Part shown: piece after piece, positions 50,641 through 60,156 of the stretch
How positions within the stretch are numbered: position 1 is the stretch's first letter
How the letters are laid out: each line of letters starts with the position of its first letter
NCBI RefSeq assembly: GCF_024464595.1
Contig: NZ_JANHAW010000003.1
Location: 248,001 to 312,000 of the forward strand
Source: Halobellus litoreus
GTDB lineage: Archaea; Halobacteriota; Halobacteria; Halobacteriales; Haloferacaceae
DNA: 64,000 bases
Direction: 5' to 3'
Program-made: the position numbers and the translations under genes
Notes under the pieces: model-generated
Told to the model about the DNA's origin: nothing
Databases searched by the model: none
Seen by the model: only the letters and a program-made list of their open reading frames with translations

Positions 50641-52344
50641 CTACCACTCTTCGCTCTCGACGGGCCACATTACCGCGCCTTTGTAGTGCGGTTGCCAGTG
50701 CTGGATGTGGCTTCCCCAGGCGTCCGCCGCCTTGGGATACATCAGGTAGATCATCGGGACGACGTCTTCGAGGAGGTACTTGTGCGCCTCCTTGTACCGT
50801 TGTGTGCGTTCTTCGAGCGTGGTCGCGTCCTGCGCCCGATTCGTCAGTTCGGTCGCCCGTGGGAACTGCTGCCACGCGTTGGAGTTGAGGTAGTACGAGT
50901 CCTCCGCGTCTTCGCTCGTCGCCCACCAGAGCTGGTCGGCGTTGCCCCAGTCGTAGAAGGTTGACATCCCAGCGGCGAAGTTACCGCTGCCGACGTCTTC
51001 CTTGAACGTTGAGGTGTCTGTCGTGCTCACCTCCATTACGACCCCGATGTCCTGCAACTGCTCTTTGATCAGTGTCGCTCGCCGCCGCGACAGTTCCGTG
51101 TTCTGCGTCAGTAACGTGAAGCGCGCCTCGCGCCCGTTCTTCGTGCTGACGCCGCCGGGATTCACCGTCCAGCCGTTCTCACGCATCACCGTTCGCGCCC
51201 GTTCGAGATCGTAGGTGTAGTTGTACTCATCGGGGATGTTGTGCGCGTCGACGGTTGGAACCAGGTAGTTCGGTGCGGGTTCGCCCACGCCGTTGAACAC
51301 CACGTCGACGATCTCCTGCCTGTCGATCCCGTACGAGATTCCCTTCCGGAGACTCAGGTCCTCCGCCAGCACGGGTGCCGTGCTCGTCTCCGGATTCAGG
51401 TTGAGCATAATGAAGATCTGTTCGGTACTCGCCGGTGGCGTCCCGGTGTTGTACTGGTCGCTCTCCTGGTAGTTCGGGTACTTCGAGTACGGCACGCCGG
51501 CGATCATTCCGTCGATGTCGCCGGCCTCGAACGCGGAGGTTCGGGTGGCCGTCTCGGGATAGGACTGATATTCGAGTCGCTTCGGCCGCACCTCGACGTC
51601 ACCCTCGTACAGTTCTTCCTGCCAGGGCTTCGGCCAATCCCACTCCTCGTAGCGTTCCAGTACCGCGTGACTCGTGTCGTGTTCGACTTCCTTGAACGGC
51701 CCGGCGCTGACGACTTTGCCGCTCTGACCGTATTGATCCCCGTACTCCTCGACCGCCTCGCGGCTGTGGATCTGCCCCCACGCGGAGGCGAGGTCCCAGA
51801 GGATGTAGGGGTCCGGCGAACTGAACTGTACTCGGGCACGGTACGTGTCCTCGACGACCACGTCGTCGACGTTGCTGACGATATAGGACGTTCCCGACCC
51901 GTTCGCGAGGAAGTCCGTGAGGTGCCACTTGACGTGTTCGGCGTTGAACTCCGACCCGTCGTGGAAGACGACGTCTTCCCGCAACTCCATAACCAGTTCG
52001 TTGCCGTCGTTCTCGAACGACCAGTCGGTCGCCAGATGCGGTTCGACGGCCCCCTCTCGATTGAACGTCGTGAGCGTGCTGATGACCCGGTAGTTGTGTG
52101 CGCCGTCGTCGGCTGCCTTCCGGGTGTCCATTATCGACGGAATCGGCTCCGGAACCCCGATCCGAACCGTCCCCCCGCCCCCCGAATCGTCCATATCGCC
52201 CGAATCGCCGCTGCTGTCGGTTTCGGTCTCCCCTTGGCCTTCCGTCTGGAGACCGGTTTGTGCACCGTCTTGGTCGCTACTGCAGCCGGCGAGCCCAACT
52301 GCACCCAGCAGTGCGCCTCTTCTGAGGAGCTTGCGTCGCCGCAT
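50641..52344 (-). CDS. peptide-type ABC transporter substrate-binding lipoprotein
   Basis: This 567-residue SBP_bac_5 protein has an N-terminus MRRRKLLRRGALLGAVGLAG with a twin-arginine motif and a lipobox ending at Cys21, so it is a Tat-exported lipoprotein. A Gln/Gly/Asp-rich tether of about 35 residues precedes the binding domain. The motif FHDGSEFNAEHVKWHL is a hallmark of the family. Ligands include peptides, but also nickel, sugars and aromatic or opine compounds, so substrate is open. The ATG at 52344 is preferred to one at 52356, because the TATA-like element would place the transcript start near 52350. The catabolic genes that follow may use the imported compound. Confidence 0.92.
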   Translation of the reverse strand: MRRRKLLRRGALLGAVGLAGCSSDQDGAQTGLQTEGQGETETDSSGDSGDMDDSGGGGTVRIGVPEPIPSIMDTRKAADDGAHNYRVISTLTTFNREGAVEPHLATDWSFENDGNELVMELREDVVFHDGSEFNAEHVKWHLTDFLANGSGTSYIVSNVDDVVVEDTYRARVQFSSPDPYILWDLASAWGQIHSREAVEEYGDQYGQSGKVVSAGPFKEVEHDTSHAVLERYEEWDWPKPWQEELYEGDVEVRPKRLEYQSYPETATRTSAFEAGDIDGMIAGVPYSKYPNYQESDQYNTGTPPASTEQIFIMLNLNPETSTAPVLAEDLSLRKGISYGIDRQEIVDVVFNGVGEPAPNYLVPTVDAHNIPDEYNYTYDLERARTVMRENGWTVNPGGVSTKNGREARFTLLTQNTELSRRRATLIKEQLQDIGVVMEVSTTDTSTFKEDVGSGNFAAGMSTFYDWGNADQLWWATSEDAEDSYYLNSNAWQQFPRATELTNRAQDATTLEERTQRYKEAHKYLLEDVVPMIYLMYPKAADAWGSHIQHWQPHYKGAVMWPVESEEW

Positions 52345-52369
52345 GACGTATGCCATCTATGAACATAGA

Positions 52370-52384
52370 TACAAAAATTTTTCT
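52370..52384 (-). promoter_or_regulatory. TATA-like element for the ABC importer operon
   Basis: The minus strand reads AGAAAAATTTTTGTA, centred about 33 nt before the ATG at 52344. Confidence 0.45.
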
Positions 52385-52632
52385 ACCATAGGAACCGTGA
52401 GCGGTTACTCACGCCGCGAACAGATACTTTCGAATAGATCCAGAAATAAAATAACGAGCGAACAGGTCCAAACTGATCGCTGTTCATTTGAGTACTCCGA
52501 TCGTAATCGAAATCGTAGACGGTTCTCACCTCTGGGGCCGTCGGGGCGTCCCGATATATTCGCGCGTGTCCAATCCACGGTGTGCGACACGATGACGACG
52601 CGGACTTGGACGGACCTCGACCATCGAGCTGT

Positions 52633-54054
52633 TCAGTCGCTGTAGTCGATCGCGACGGACTTCAGGTGCGTCATCGAATCGAGATGCCAGCGGCCCTTGT
52701 ACTCACCGCCGCTGCCGCTCTGTTTGACGCCGCCGAAGGGGAGCTGGTGCTCCCAGACGTTGTTCGTTGCGTTGACGACGACGCCCCCGGATCGAAGTCC
52801 GTCGATCACCTGATGTGCATCACGGATTGATTCGGTGAAAACGGCTGCCTGGAGTCCATACCGCGTGTCGTTTGCGATCTCCACCGCTTCCTCGCGGTCT
52901 GCGACGGGAATGATCGGAGTGAGCGGACCGAACGTCTCCTCGGTCGCCGCCCGCATTTCTGGCGTGACGTCGGCGAGCACAGTGGGTTCGATGTACCGGT
53001 CACCGACGGAACCACCAGTGGTTACGCGAGCGCCCGCCTCGACGGCCGCCGTGATCTGTCGCTCCGTGGTCGACCTGACGTCGTCGTTGATGGGCGGCCC
53101 GACGTCGGTTTCTTCCTCTCGGGGGTCTCCGACCGTGAGTTCCTCGGTGCGCTCTGTGACCGCCGAAACCAACTCGTCGTAGACCGGTTCTGTCGCGATC
53201 ACGCGCTCGGTCCCCGAACACGACTGCCCGCAATTGTAGTTGCTTCCTAACACGATCGCGTCTGCCGCCCGCGCTACGTCCGCGTCGTCGAGTACCAGTA
53301 CCGGATCTTTTCCCCCGAGTTCGAGCAGACACTCCGCGCTCCGCTCGGCCGCCGCCGCTGCGATGCCCTGTCCCACGTCGGTGCTGCCGGTAAATGCCAG
53401 GAGCCGGACATCCCGATGGCCGCTCAGTGCCGCACCCACAGTCCCACCGGCCCCGGGAACGAAATTGAACGCTCCCTCGGGGAGCGAAGTCTCCGCGAAG
53501 GCCTTCGCGATGTGGGTTGCGGTCAGCGCGGCCTCGGACGCTGGCTTCCACGTGACCGGGTTCCCCGCGACGAGGGCCGCCGAGAGGTGGTCCGTCGGAA
53601 TTTCGAACGGGTAGTTCCACGGCGTGATGATGCCGGCGGGACCGTACGGCTCTCGCCGGGTGAAGTTGTGACGGCCGTCGAACCGCGAACGCGTCACGTC
53701 GCCGGAGAGTCGAACGGCGTCGGCCGCGTACGCGCGGCCCGACCGGACGGCGCTGGCGACTTCCTCCCGGGCTTCGCCTCTCGTCTTCCCCACTTCCGAC
53801 GTCATCGTCTCGGTAATCTCGTCGGCCCGGTCTTCGATGACGTCCATCGCTGCCTCGACGGCGTCGGCGCGTCGGTGCACGTTCATCTCCCGGAGCGCGT
53901 CCGACGCGCTGACAGTCGCGGCGACTGCGTCGTCGACGTGTTCCGCTGTCCCTGCGCCGACCGTTCCCAGTTCGCTTCCATCGATCGGGGAGGTCACACG
54001 GATTCCGCCGGAATCCGGTTCGATCCACTGACCGTTGATGTACAGCGGCTCCAT
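52633..54054 (-). CDS. NAD(P)-dependent aldehyde dehydrogenase
   Basis: The 473-residue protein has the complete ALDH layout: N-terminal YINGQWIEPDSGG, cofactor-site WNYPFEIP, FTGSTDVGQGIA, the general base in LELGGKDPV, the nucleophile Cys279 in NCGQSCSGTER, and ETFGPLTPI near the end. The succinate-semialdehyde/vanillin-type subgroup seems closest by general features. It would oxidise an aldehyde released by the ThDP enzyme at 58393 or derived from the aminotransferase product. The ATG at 54054 fits the family start and has a strong TATA-like element 31 nt upstream. The substrate is unproven. Confidence 0.92.
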   Translation of the reverse strand: MEPLYINGQWIEPDSGGIRVTSPIDGSELGTVGAGTAEHVDDAVAATVSASDALREMNVHRRADAVEAAMDVIEDRADEITETMTSEVGKTRGEAREEVASAVRSGRAYAADAVRLSGDVTRSRFDGRHNFTRREPYGPAGIITPWNYPFEIPTDHLSAALVAGNPVTWKPASEAALTATHIAKAFAETSLPEGAFNFVPGAGGTVGAALSGHRDVRLLAFTGSTDVGQGIAAAAAERSAECLLELGGKDPVLVLDDADVARAADAIVLGSNYNCGQSCSGTERVIATEPVYDELVSAVTERTEELTVGDPREEETDVGPPINDDVRSTTERQITAAVEAGARVTTGGSVGDRYIEPTVLADVTPEMRAATEETFGPLTPIIPVADREEAVEIANDTRYGLQAAVFTESIRDAHQVIDGLRSGGVVVNATNNVWEHQLPFGGVKQSGSGGEYKGRWHLDSMTHLKSVAIDYSD

Positions 54055-54079
54055 TGGTCCGTGGTATGGTACACGACCG

Positions 54080-54090
54080 CATAAATTTTT
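54080..54090 (-). promoter_or_regulatory. TATA-like element for the aldehyde dehydrogenase gene
   Basis: The minus strand reads AAAAATTTATG, centred about 31 nt before the ATG at 54054. Confidence 0.5.
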
Positions 54091-54144
54091 GTCGCCTCCA
54101 CGAAACGTTTTTGTCCGCGCCAATACGCCGTTTCAGTGGGAGCG

Positions 54145-55032
54145 ATGTCAGCTACGCTTGCCGTCATAGCGCTGTCGCTTGCCTCGGGGGCCCTGTGGGG
54201 AGTCGGGCCCGTCTTCTCGAAACTCGGTATGGAACGGGGCGGCCAGCCGCGGCGAGCGACGCTCATCGTCCTCTTTGTCGGGGCGGCGGTCTTTTGGATC
54301 GTTCCGCTCGTTGGGGGGTGGAGTCACGGGTTCGTGACCCGACTGCCCGTGATGGACATCACCGTGTTCGTCTTTTCGGGGGTCGTCGGGACCTCACTGG
54401 CCTGGTTGCTGTGGTTCCGAGGAATCAGACGGGTGGGGGCGAGCGTCGGTAACGTCCTCTTCTACACGCAACCGCTCTTCGCGACGCTTCTGGCGGCTCT
54501 TTTGCTTGGCGAACGGCTGACGTCCGTCACCGGGGCCGGTGTCGTCCTGATCGTCCTCGGCGTCGGATTGCTGTCACTGTCGGACGGGACGAACGTTCGA
54601 CTCCGGTTCTCGAAAGCGCTGTTGCTCCCGCTGGCGGCGGCGGTGTTCGCCGCGGTGAGCAACGTGGTGAACCGCTTCGGGTTCGAGACGTCGGCCGCGA
54701 CGCCGCTGGAGGCTGCGGCGATCAATCTGACCAGCGCACTGCCGCTCGTCGTCGGACACACCCTCGGCTATCAGCCAGAAGTGCTGACAGCGCCCGGCCG
54801 CTCCGACGCGTACTTCCTCTGCTCGGGACTCACGAACGTGGGTGCCGTCTTCACGATGTTCACAGCCCTCGCGAACGGACCGGTAGTGGTGGTCGTACCG
54901 CTCGTGAGCACCTCACCGCTGTTCACGACTGCGCTGGCATACGTCTTTTTGAGCGACGTCGAGACGATAACCTCGCGAACCCTGATCAGTGCGGTACTGA
55001 CGGTGGTCGGCGCAGCGATAACGGCTCTTTGA
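54145..55032 (+). CDS. EamA family (DMT) transporter
   Basis: The 295-residue protein has about ten transmembrane helices arranged as two EamA halves (residues 5-140 and 150-290). Family features are ALWGVGPVFSKLGMERGG in the first half and the inner repeats around TLLAALLLGERLTSVTGAGV and VVPLVSTSPLFTTALAYVFL. DMT proteins export or import amino acids, nucleotide sugars or metabolites. Here it stands within a catabolic gene group and may move an intermediate. A GTG three codons upstream is possible; the ATG at 54145 is taken. It diverges from the aldehyde dehydrogenase gene across about 90 nt. Confidence 0.9.
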   Translation: MSATLAVIALSLASGALWGVGPVFSKLGMERGGQPRRATLIVLFVGAAVFWIVPLVGGWSHGFVTRLPVMDITVFVFSGVVGTSLAWLLWFRGIRRVGASVGNVLFYTQPLFATLLAALLLGERLTSVTGAGVVLIVLGVGLLSLSDGTNVRLRFSKALLLPLAAAVFAAVSNVVNRFGFETSAATPLEAAAINLTSALPLVVGHTLGYQPEVLTAPGRSDAYFLCSGLTNVGAVFTMFTALANGPVVVVVPLVSTSPLFTTALAYVFLSDVETITSRTLISAVLTVVGAAITAL

Positions 55033-55078
55033 ATCGGCTGGGGTAGCGTTATGCTTCTCCGGTCGGGTACGCTTAGCT

Positions 55079-55468
55079 ATGCCAGACGACGATCCCCCCC
55101 GGCCGGCAAATCTCCCACCCGGGTTCGACGAGGAGTCTCCGTACACCGAGGCCGAACTGGAAGCGTTTCCCGAGTGGTGGAGACGAAACGTCGAGGAGTT
55201 TCGAGACCACGAAATGCGGCCCTACCGTCCGCCGCGTCTGGCCGACGGGACGGTCACGACGGAACTCGTTGACCGCCTCGAGTCGGCGTACGGCGTTGAC
55301 ATTCGTATTCGAGCGGTCGATCCGCACGACGGCGGCGCGTGGGAGATCCTCGTCGACGACGAGGTCGTCCGATCGGTCGAGCGAACTCGGACCGAAGCCG
55401 GCAACACGCGGTACGAGATAACCGAGCGCGGGTTCGAGGCCGCCGTGACGGACGCCGTCACCGAGTGA
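55079..55468 (+). CDS. small hypothetical protein
   Basis: I do not recognise this 129-residue protein. The first 45 residues are Pro/Asp/Glu-rich (MPDDDPPRPANLPPGFDEES). The rest predicts a mixed alpha/beta domain with WEILVDDEVVRSVERTR and ITERGFEAAV. It is soluble and acidic without a signal peptide. Third-position bias is strong, so the frame is likely real. It lies 46 nt after the EamA gene on the same strand, probably co-transcribed, and its stop is 4 nt from the stop of the convergent amidohydrolase gene. Confidence 0.6.
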   Translation: MPDDDPPRPANLPPGFDEESPYTEAELEAFPEWWRRNVEEFRDHEMRPYRPPRLADGTVTTELVDRLESAYGVDIRIRAVDPHDGGAWEILVDDEVVRSVERTRTEAGNTRYEITERGFEAAVTDAVTE

Positions 55469-55472
55469 CCGG

Positions 55473-56612
55473 CTACGAAAGCCCGTAGACGCGTTCGACG
55501 TTGTCGGCCATTATCGCCCCGAGTTCCTCCGCGGTGACCGACTCGGCCAGTCGATCGACGACCGTCTCCGGGAGGTCGCTGATCCCGTGGGGGAGGTCCG
55601 ACCCGAACAGGACGTTCTCGGGACCGATCATGTTCACCATCGCCGCGAACTGCGGGTCGCCTTGGGGCGGCTGGTTCATCGGTTGCGTCGTCCAGTAGAA
55701 CGACTCGGAGAGATACGCGCTCGGCAGTTGCGTGAGCGCGGGAATCTCGTACCCGAGCTCGAGGTAATGGTCGTCCAGCCGGTGGGTGAAGGACGGGACG
55801 AAGCCGATGCCCGCCCCCTGGACGACGAAGTCGACGTCGTACTTTTCCGGGATGCCTTCGAACAGTATCGACGTGAGGTTGCGCATCTGGACGAATCCGT
55901 GCTGATAGACGAAGTCCTCGGGGAACGACTGGGCCCACCAGTACTGCTGTCCGAAGCTCTTGTTCCCGACCGTCGACTTCATCGCGATCGGGAGGTCGTG
56001 CGAGTCGGCGGCGTCGTATATCGGTTCGTACTGGCGGTGGCCCGGCGGCGGCAGGAGGCCGCTCGCGGGCAGTTGGACCCCCACGATGTCGTCCTCGTCA
56101 GCGAGTCGGTCGATCTCCTCGGCCGCGCGAGTCGGGTGTTGCGGGGCGACGACGGCGTTCCCAACCAGGCTCGGACAGTCGTCGAGTTGGGCGAGCAGCC
56201 AGTCGTTGTACGCGCTCGCCAGCGCGACAGCGAAGCGGTCGTTGTTGACTTCCGCGAGGCCGAGGTTCAACGTGGGATTGACCACGCCGGCGTCGATTCC
56301 CGCGGCACGTGCCCGGTCGGCGAGTTCGGTCGCACCGATAGCGTCGTCGACGTCGTCGTCGGCGACGCTCTCGCCGCCGCCGTTGGTCCGTTTGTACTCG
56401 TAGAGCGGATAACTGGACGGACCGGCATAGATCATATCGTGCCGGAGTTCCGTGAGCGAGATGACCCGGTGGGCACCCGAGGATTCGTCCATATGCTCCA
56501 ACAGCGCCTCGGGCGTTTCCTGCACCTGCGCGTCGGCGTCGACGATCCGGTCGAGGTCCTCGGCACTCCCGAGTCTGTCCTCCTCGGGGACCTGCAGTGC
56601 GCTGTCCAGCAT
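55473..56612 (-). CDS. amidohydrolase-2 family protein with degenerate metal site
   Basis: The 379-residue TIM-barrel protein is of the PF04909 (ACMSD-like) family. The first metal motif, usually D-x-H-x-H/E, reads VDADAQVQET. The later His seen in the paralogue (SMHTS) is Lys here (AMKST). The final acidic position FGSDLPH is retained. So two or more ligands are missing, and it may be a metal-poor enzyme or a regulatory partner of the paralogue at 57103-58233, which shares NAGVVNPT-, VAPQ.PTR- and EEIDRLAD-type segments. An ATG at 56639 would add nine residues. It lies on the same strand as the Rieske gene, after a gap of about 135 nt. Confidence 0.82.
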   Translation of the reverse strand: MLDSALQVPEEDRLGSAEDLDRIVDADAQVQETPEALLEHMDESSGAHRVISLTELRHDMIYAGPSSYPLYEYKRTNGGGESVADDDVDDAIGATELADRARAAGIDAGVVNPTLNLGLAEVNNDRFAVALASAYNDWLLAQLDDCPSLVGNAVVAPQHPTRAAEEIDRLADEDDIVGVQLPASGLLPPPGHRQYEPIYDAADSHDLPIAMKSTVGNKSFGQQYWWAQSFPEDFVYQHGFVQMRNLTSILFEGIPEKYDVDFVVQGAGIGFVPSFTHRLDDHYLELGYEIPALTQLPSAYLSESFYWTTQPMNQPPQGDPQFAAMVNMIGPENVLFGSDLPHGISDLPETVVDRLAESVTAEELGAIMADNVERVYGLS

Positions 56613-56746
56613 AGTCACGCGTTGCGATGCGGGGCACATAATACTATCGTGGCTCCGGATGTTTCGCTCGGCCCGATTGGCGGCGTCCGGGCTGAGGCCG
56701 CACACGAAGCACCCTCTCGGGCGACGACCGGCGGAAGCGATAGCCG

Positions 56747-57106
56747 TCACCGAACGGCGTAGACGGTGCCGTCTTCGACCTCGACGTCGTAGGTCGGGAC
56801 GGCGTATCGCTCGTCTTTGGGGCTCCGTCCGGTCTCGATGTCGAACATCCACCCGTGCCACGGGCAGACGACGTAGCGCTCCTCGTCGTCGTACGCCCAG
56901 TCCCATCCGTCGTCGTCCGTGGTGATGCTGCCGCTGAGCGCGCCTTCACACAGCGGGCCAGCCTGATGAATGCAGTAGTTCGCGAGCGCGTGATACTCCC
57001 CTTCGTGCCGGAACACGGCTATTTCCTGCCCCTCGACTTCGGTAATCACGCGCGATCCGTCACCGCTGAACTCGTCCACGTCGGCGACCGCGTACCGTTC
57101 AGTCAT
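56747..57106 (-). CDS. Rieske-type [2Fe-2S] ferredoxin
   Basis: The 119-residue protein is a single Rieske domain. Cluster ligands are C45-x-H47 (NYCIHQAGPLCEG) and C81-x2-H84 (VVCPWHGWMFD), followed by ETGRS, the usual bacterial-ferredoxin form. The ligand pairs are about 33 residues apart, with an acidic insertion (TTDDDGWDWAYDDEE) longer than the common 15-17, as in naphthalene-dioxygenase-type ferredoxins with an added loop. It would pass electrons to an oxygenase or reductase, but no oxygenase alpha subunit is in the window. Its ATG overlaps the stop of the upstream amidohydrolase by 4 nt, so it is tightly coupled to that enzyme. Confidence 0.92.
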   Translation of the reverse strand: MTERYAVADVDEFSGDGSRVITEVEGQEIAVFRHEGEYHALANYCIHQAGPLCEGALSGSITTDDDGWDWAYDDEERYVVCPWHGWMFDIETGRSPKDERYAVPTYDVEVEDGTVYAVR

Positions 57107-58233
57107 TCGATATCGTACACGTCCATCGCGTTTTCGCCCATCATTGCGGTCACCTCGTCGGCGCTGAAGTACGCGCGCACCCGGTCGAAGAGTTCCTCCG
57201 GTGTGTCGAAGTCGGGATGAGGTGCGTCCGCGGCGAACAGCAGGTTCTCCGGTCCGACGAGTTCGACGAGCCACGCCAGGTGTCGAGGCGTCTCGGCGGT
57301 GTGACCGAGCGGCTGCGTACACCAGTAGAACGTCTCGGCGACGTAGTCACTCGGCGGCGCCGAAAGCGCGGGCACCTCGTCGGGGAACTCGTGATACGCG
57401 GTGTCCAGACGGCCGAGCAAGTACGGCACGTAGCCGATCCCGGCCTCCTGGAACACGAACGTCAGCTCCGGGAACCGCTCCGGGACGCCGTTGAGGAGGA
57501 GCGACGTGGCGTTCACCGTATGGGCGAAGGGGTGCTGCGTGACGTGATCCTCGGCGTACGTTTCCGCCCAGAACGACTGTTCCGGGAACGGCTTCATTCC
57601 GGCACCGCTCGTATGCATACTGATCGGGAGGCCGTTCGCCTCGGCCGCTTCGTAGATGGGATCGTACGAGGCGTGCCCGGCGGGCGGAACGAGCGCCGTC
57701 CCGAGCAACTGGACTCCGGCAATGTCGGCTTCGTCAGCCAGACGGTCGATCTCCTCGGCGGAGCGGGTCGGGTCCTGCGGCGCGACGACGAGATTCCCGA
57801 CCATGTTGTCGTACCGATCCAACTCCGAAACCAGCCAGTCGTTGTACCCCTGCATAATCGCGACGGCGTAGTCGCGTTCGCGGACGAAGTTCAAGTTCAG
57901 GATGAGGGTCGGGTTCACCACTCCCGCGTCGACGCCGATCCGTTCCGTCACTGCCGCCGTCTGTTCGAGGCCCGCTTCGTCGTAGAGACCGGTACTCTCG
58001 TCCTCCCGGTCTTTCATATCCTCGTACAGGTACGTCGGCGTCGGGGAGTGATAGAGGTTCATCTCGGTCCCCGGCGCGGGCGAGGACTCGAAGAACGACT
58101 CGAAGCGTTCGTGGGACCCGTCGAGGTGCGCACGGATGTCGTCCCACGACGCTTGGGCGTGAGCGTCGGCGTCGATGACCGTCTCGACCTCGTCGAGCGA
58201 CGTAAGCGATCGCTGTTTGATATCCTGTGTCAT
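57103..58233 (-). CDS. amidohydrolase-2 family protein (ACMSD/decarboxylase-like)
   Basis: The 376-residue TIM-barrel protein of the PF04909 family is paralogous to 55473-56612. Its first motif reads VIDADAHAQAS, keeping one His but with Gln where His or Glu is expected. It keeps His in PISMHTSGAG and Asp in LLFAADAPHPD. This subfamily has FQEAGIGYVPYLLGRLD in place of the usual second His region. Members decarboxylate or hydrolyse aromatic or keto acids. It is the first gene of a unit with the Rieske ferredoxin (4-nt overlap). The ATG at 58233 is favoured by a strong TATA-like element 27 nt upstream. Substrate unknown. Confidence 0.85.
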   Translation of the reverse strand: MTQDIKQRSLTSLDEVETVIDADAHAQASWDDIRAHLDGSHERFESFFESSPAPGTEMNLYHSPTPTYLYEDMKDREDESTGLYDEAGLEQTAAVTERIGVDAGVVNPTLILNLNFVRERDYAVAIMQGYNDWLVSELDRYDNMVGNLVVAPQDPTRSAEEIDRLADEADIAGVQLLGTALVPPAGHASYDPIYEAAEANGLPISMHTSGAGMKPFPEQSFWAETYAEDHVTQHPFAHTVNATSLLLNGVPERFPELTFVFQEAGIGYVPYLLGRLDTAYHEFPDEVPALSAPPSDYVAETFYWCTQPLGHTAETPRHLAWLVELVGPENLLFAADAPHPDFDTPEELFDRVRAYFSADEVTAMMGENAMDVYDIE

Positions 58234-58255
58234 TATCAACGATTTGTAGAATCCG

Positions 58256-58266
58256 AATAAAAAATG
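58256..58266 (-). promoter_or_regulatory. TATA-like element for the amidohydrolase-Rieske unit
   Basis: The minus strand reads CATTTTTTATT, centred about 27 nt before the ATG at 58233. Confidence 0.5.
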
Positions 58267-58392
58267 TTGTGACCGGCCGAATTCACCCAGGCGACGCGCT
58301 CGCTGATTCCACGAACCGAGTTACCGTGCCCCGCTGGATCAGACAATTTTTGCCAGTGGAGTACGAGGCGCTGACTGCTGTTGACAATACCC

Positions 58393-60075
58393 ATGCAATC
58401 TGAGAACGTAACCGGTTCCGAGCTGTTCGTCGAAGCGTTGGAGTCGTACGGGGTTACGCATCTCTTCGGTAACCCCGGGACGACGGAACTACCGATTATG
58501 CGCGCGATCGCCGACTCCGACCTGACGTACGTGCTCGGCCTGCACGAGGACATCGCGGTCGGGATGGCGGGCGGCTACGCGAGCGCACGGCGGTACCAGG
58601 CCAACCACGATGCGTCGATTACGCCGCTCGGCGTCGTGAATCTCCACGTCGCGCCGGGGTTGGCGCACGGACTCGGGAATGTCCAGAACGCCTCGTGGTC
58701 CGGGGCGCCACTCCTCGTCACGGCAGGAAACCACAGCACCGACTTCCAGCACGAGGAGCCGATCCTCTCGGGCGAACTCGCCGGAATGGTCGACGAGTAC
58801 TGCAAACTGAGCGCCGAGATCACCGACGTCTCGAACGTGTCGACGATGGTGAGACGCGCGGTCAAAACAGCGCTGACGCCGCCGATGGGCCCGGTTTTTC
58901 TCGGACTTCCGATGGACGTGATGCGCGCCGAGACGTCGGATTCCCCGGACCGGCTCGGCGCGGTGCCATCTCCGGGACGCGGGGAACGGTCGCAGATCGA
59001 AGCCGCGGCGGCCGCCCTGGAGACCGGCGACGATCCGGTACTCGTGCTGGGTGATCGGGTGGCACGAACGGGACCGGACGCAATCGAGGCGGCGGTCAGG
59101 TTATCCGAGTCGACCGGCTGTGCCGTGTATAGCGAGATGAACACCTGTGAAATCAACTTCCCCCCAGACCACGAGCAGTGGGTCTCGTATCTCACCCCGG
59201 ATCCGGAGATGGGGCGCGCGGCGTTCGAAGCCGACACGCTCGTGTTCGTTGGCTGTACGACGAACACGCCGTACATTCCGTACGACGAGCCCTACGTGCC
59301 GTCGGACGCGACCATCGTAGACATCGACGTCGATGACGCCGACATCGCGAAAAACGACCCCGCGGACGTCGCCATCGTCGGCGACTTGGCGTCGGTGATG
59401 GGGGAGTTGGCCGACTCGGTAGACGTATCCGAGCAGCGTCGACGAGCGCGCAAGCGGGACCTGCCCGATCGCCGCTCGGAAGCGGCGGCGTTTCTCAGTG
59501 TCGGGAGCGAATCCGCAACCGACGGATCGATCTCGAAAGACACGCTGGCCGCGGCGATCGCCGACGTCGCCCCCGACAGCTACGTGCTCAACGAGAGCAA
59601 CACCAGTAAATTCGCGCTGCTCTCTCGGTTCCGCCCGGGTCCCGAGCAGTTCGTCTCGAACAAGAACGGCGGACTGGGGTACAGTCTCCCCGCGACCGTG
59701 GGGGCTGCGGTCGCACACAGGGAGGGAGGCGACGACCGCCCGGTCGTCGGCTTCATCGGCGACGGTTCCTACCTCTACTACCCGCAGTCACTCTACAGCG
59801 CGGCTCGATACGACCTCGACCTGACCGTCGTGGTGCCGAACAACCGGAACTACCGGATTCTGAAAGACGGGATGCTCGACATCTACGGTGGGTCCGACGA
59901 GGAGCACGACTACGTCGGGATGGACTTCGATCCGGCGGTCGACCTCGCGGCGAACGCCGAGAGCCACGGCGCGAGCGGCTACAGGGTCGCGGAGGAGTCA
60001 GAACTATCCGACACGCTGGCCGAGGCCATCGAATCCGGCACGCCCGCCGTCGTCGACGTCCCCGTGCGCGACTGA
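58393..60075 (+). CDS. thiamine-diphosphate-dependent decarboxylase/synthase (benzoylformate decarboxylase-like)
   Basis: The 560-residue ThDP enzyme has three domains. The N-terminal PYR domain starts VTGSELFVEALESYGVTHLF, with FGNPGTTELP at 25-34 and the cofactor-activating Glu52 preceded by His51 (GLHEDIAV). A central domain follows. The C-terminal PP domain has the ThDP-Mg motif GDGS (456-459) and NN at 483-484. The start GNPGTTE and LLVTAGNHSTD resemble benzoylformate decarboxylase more than acetolactate synthase. It would cleave a 2-keto acid to an aldehyde, which fits the aldehyde dehydrogenase at 52633. The ATG at 58393 is preferred to a TTG four codons before it. Confidence 0.88.
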   Translation: MQSENVTGSELFVEALESYGVTHLFGNPGTTELPIMRAIADSDLTYVLGLHEDIAVGMAGGYASARRYQANHDASITPLGVVNLHVAPGLAHGLGNVQNASWSGAPLLVTAGNHSTDFQHEEPILSGELAGMVDEYCKLSAEITDVSNVSTMVRRAVKTALTPPMGPVFLGLPMDVMRAETSDSPDRLGAVPSPGRGERSQIEAAAAALETGDDPVLVLGDRVARTGPDAIEAAVRLSESTGCAVYSEMNTCEINFPPDHEQWVSYLTPDPEMGRAAFEADTLVFVGCTTNTPYIPYDEPYVPSDATIVDIDVDDADIAKNDPADVAIVGDLASVMGELADSVDVSEQRRRARKRDLPDRRSEAAAFLSVGSESATDGSISKDTLAAAIADVAPDSYVLNESNTSKFALLSRFRPGPEQFVSNKNGGLGYSLPATVGAAVAHREGGDDRPVVGFIGDGSYLYYPQSLYSAARYDLDLTVVVPNNRNYRILKDGMLDIYGGSDEEHDYVGMDFDPAVDLAANAESHGASGYRVAEESELSDTLAEAIESGTPAVVDVPVRD

Positions 60076-60156
60076 GGCGGGCGCGCGTCGTTCGGCCTCC
60101 ACCGAAAGCGGCGACCGACCAAAGAAGTATGTGGCCGTCGAGTGAGTGTACACGTG

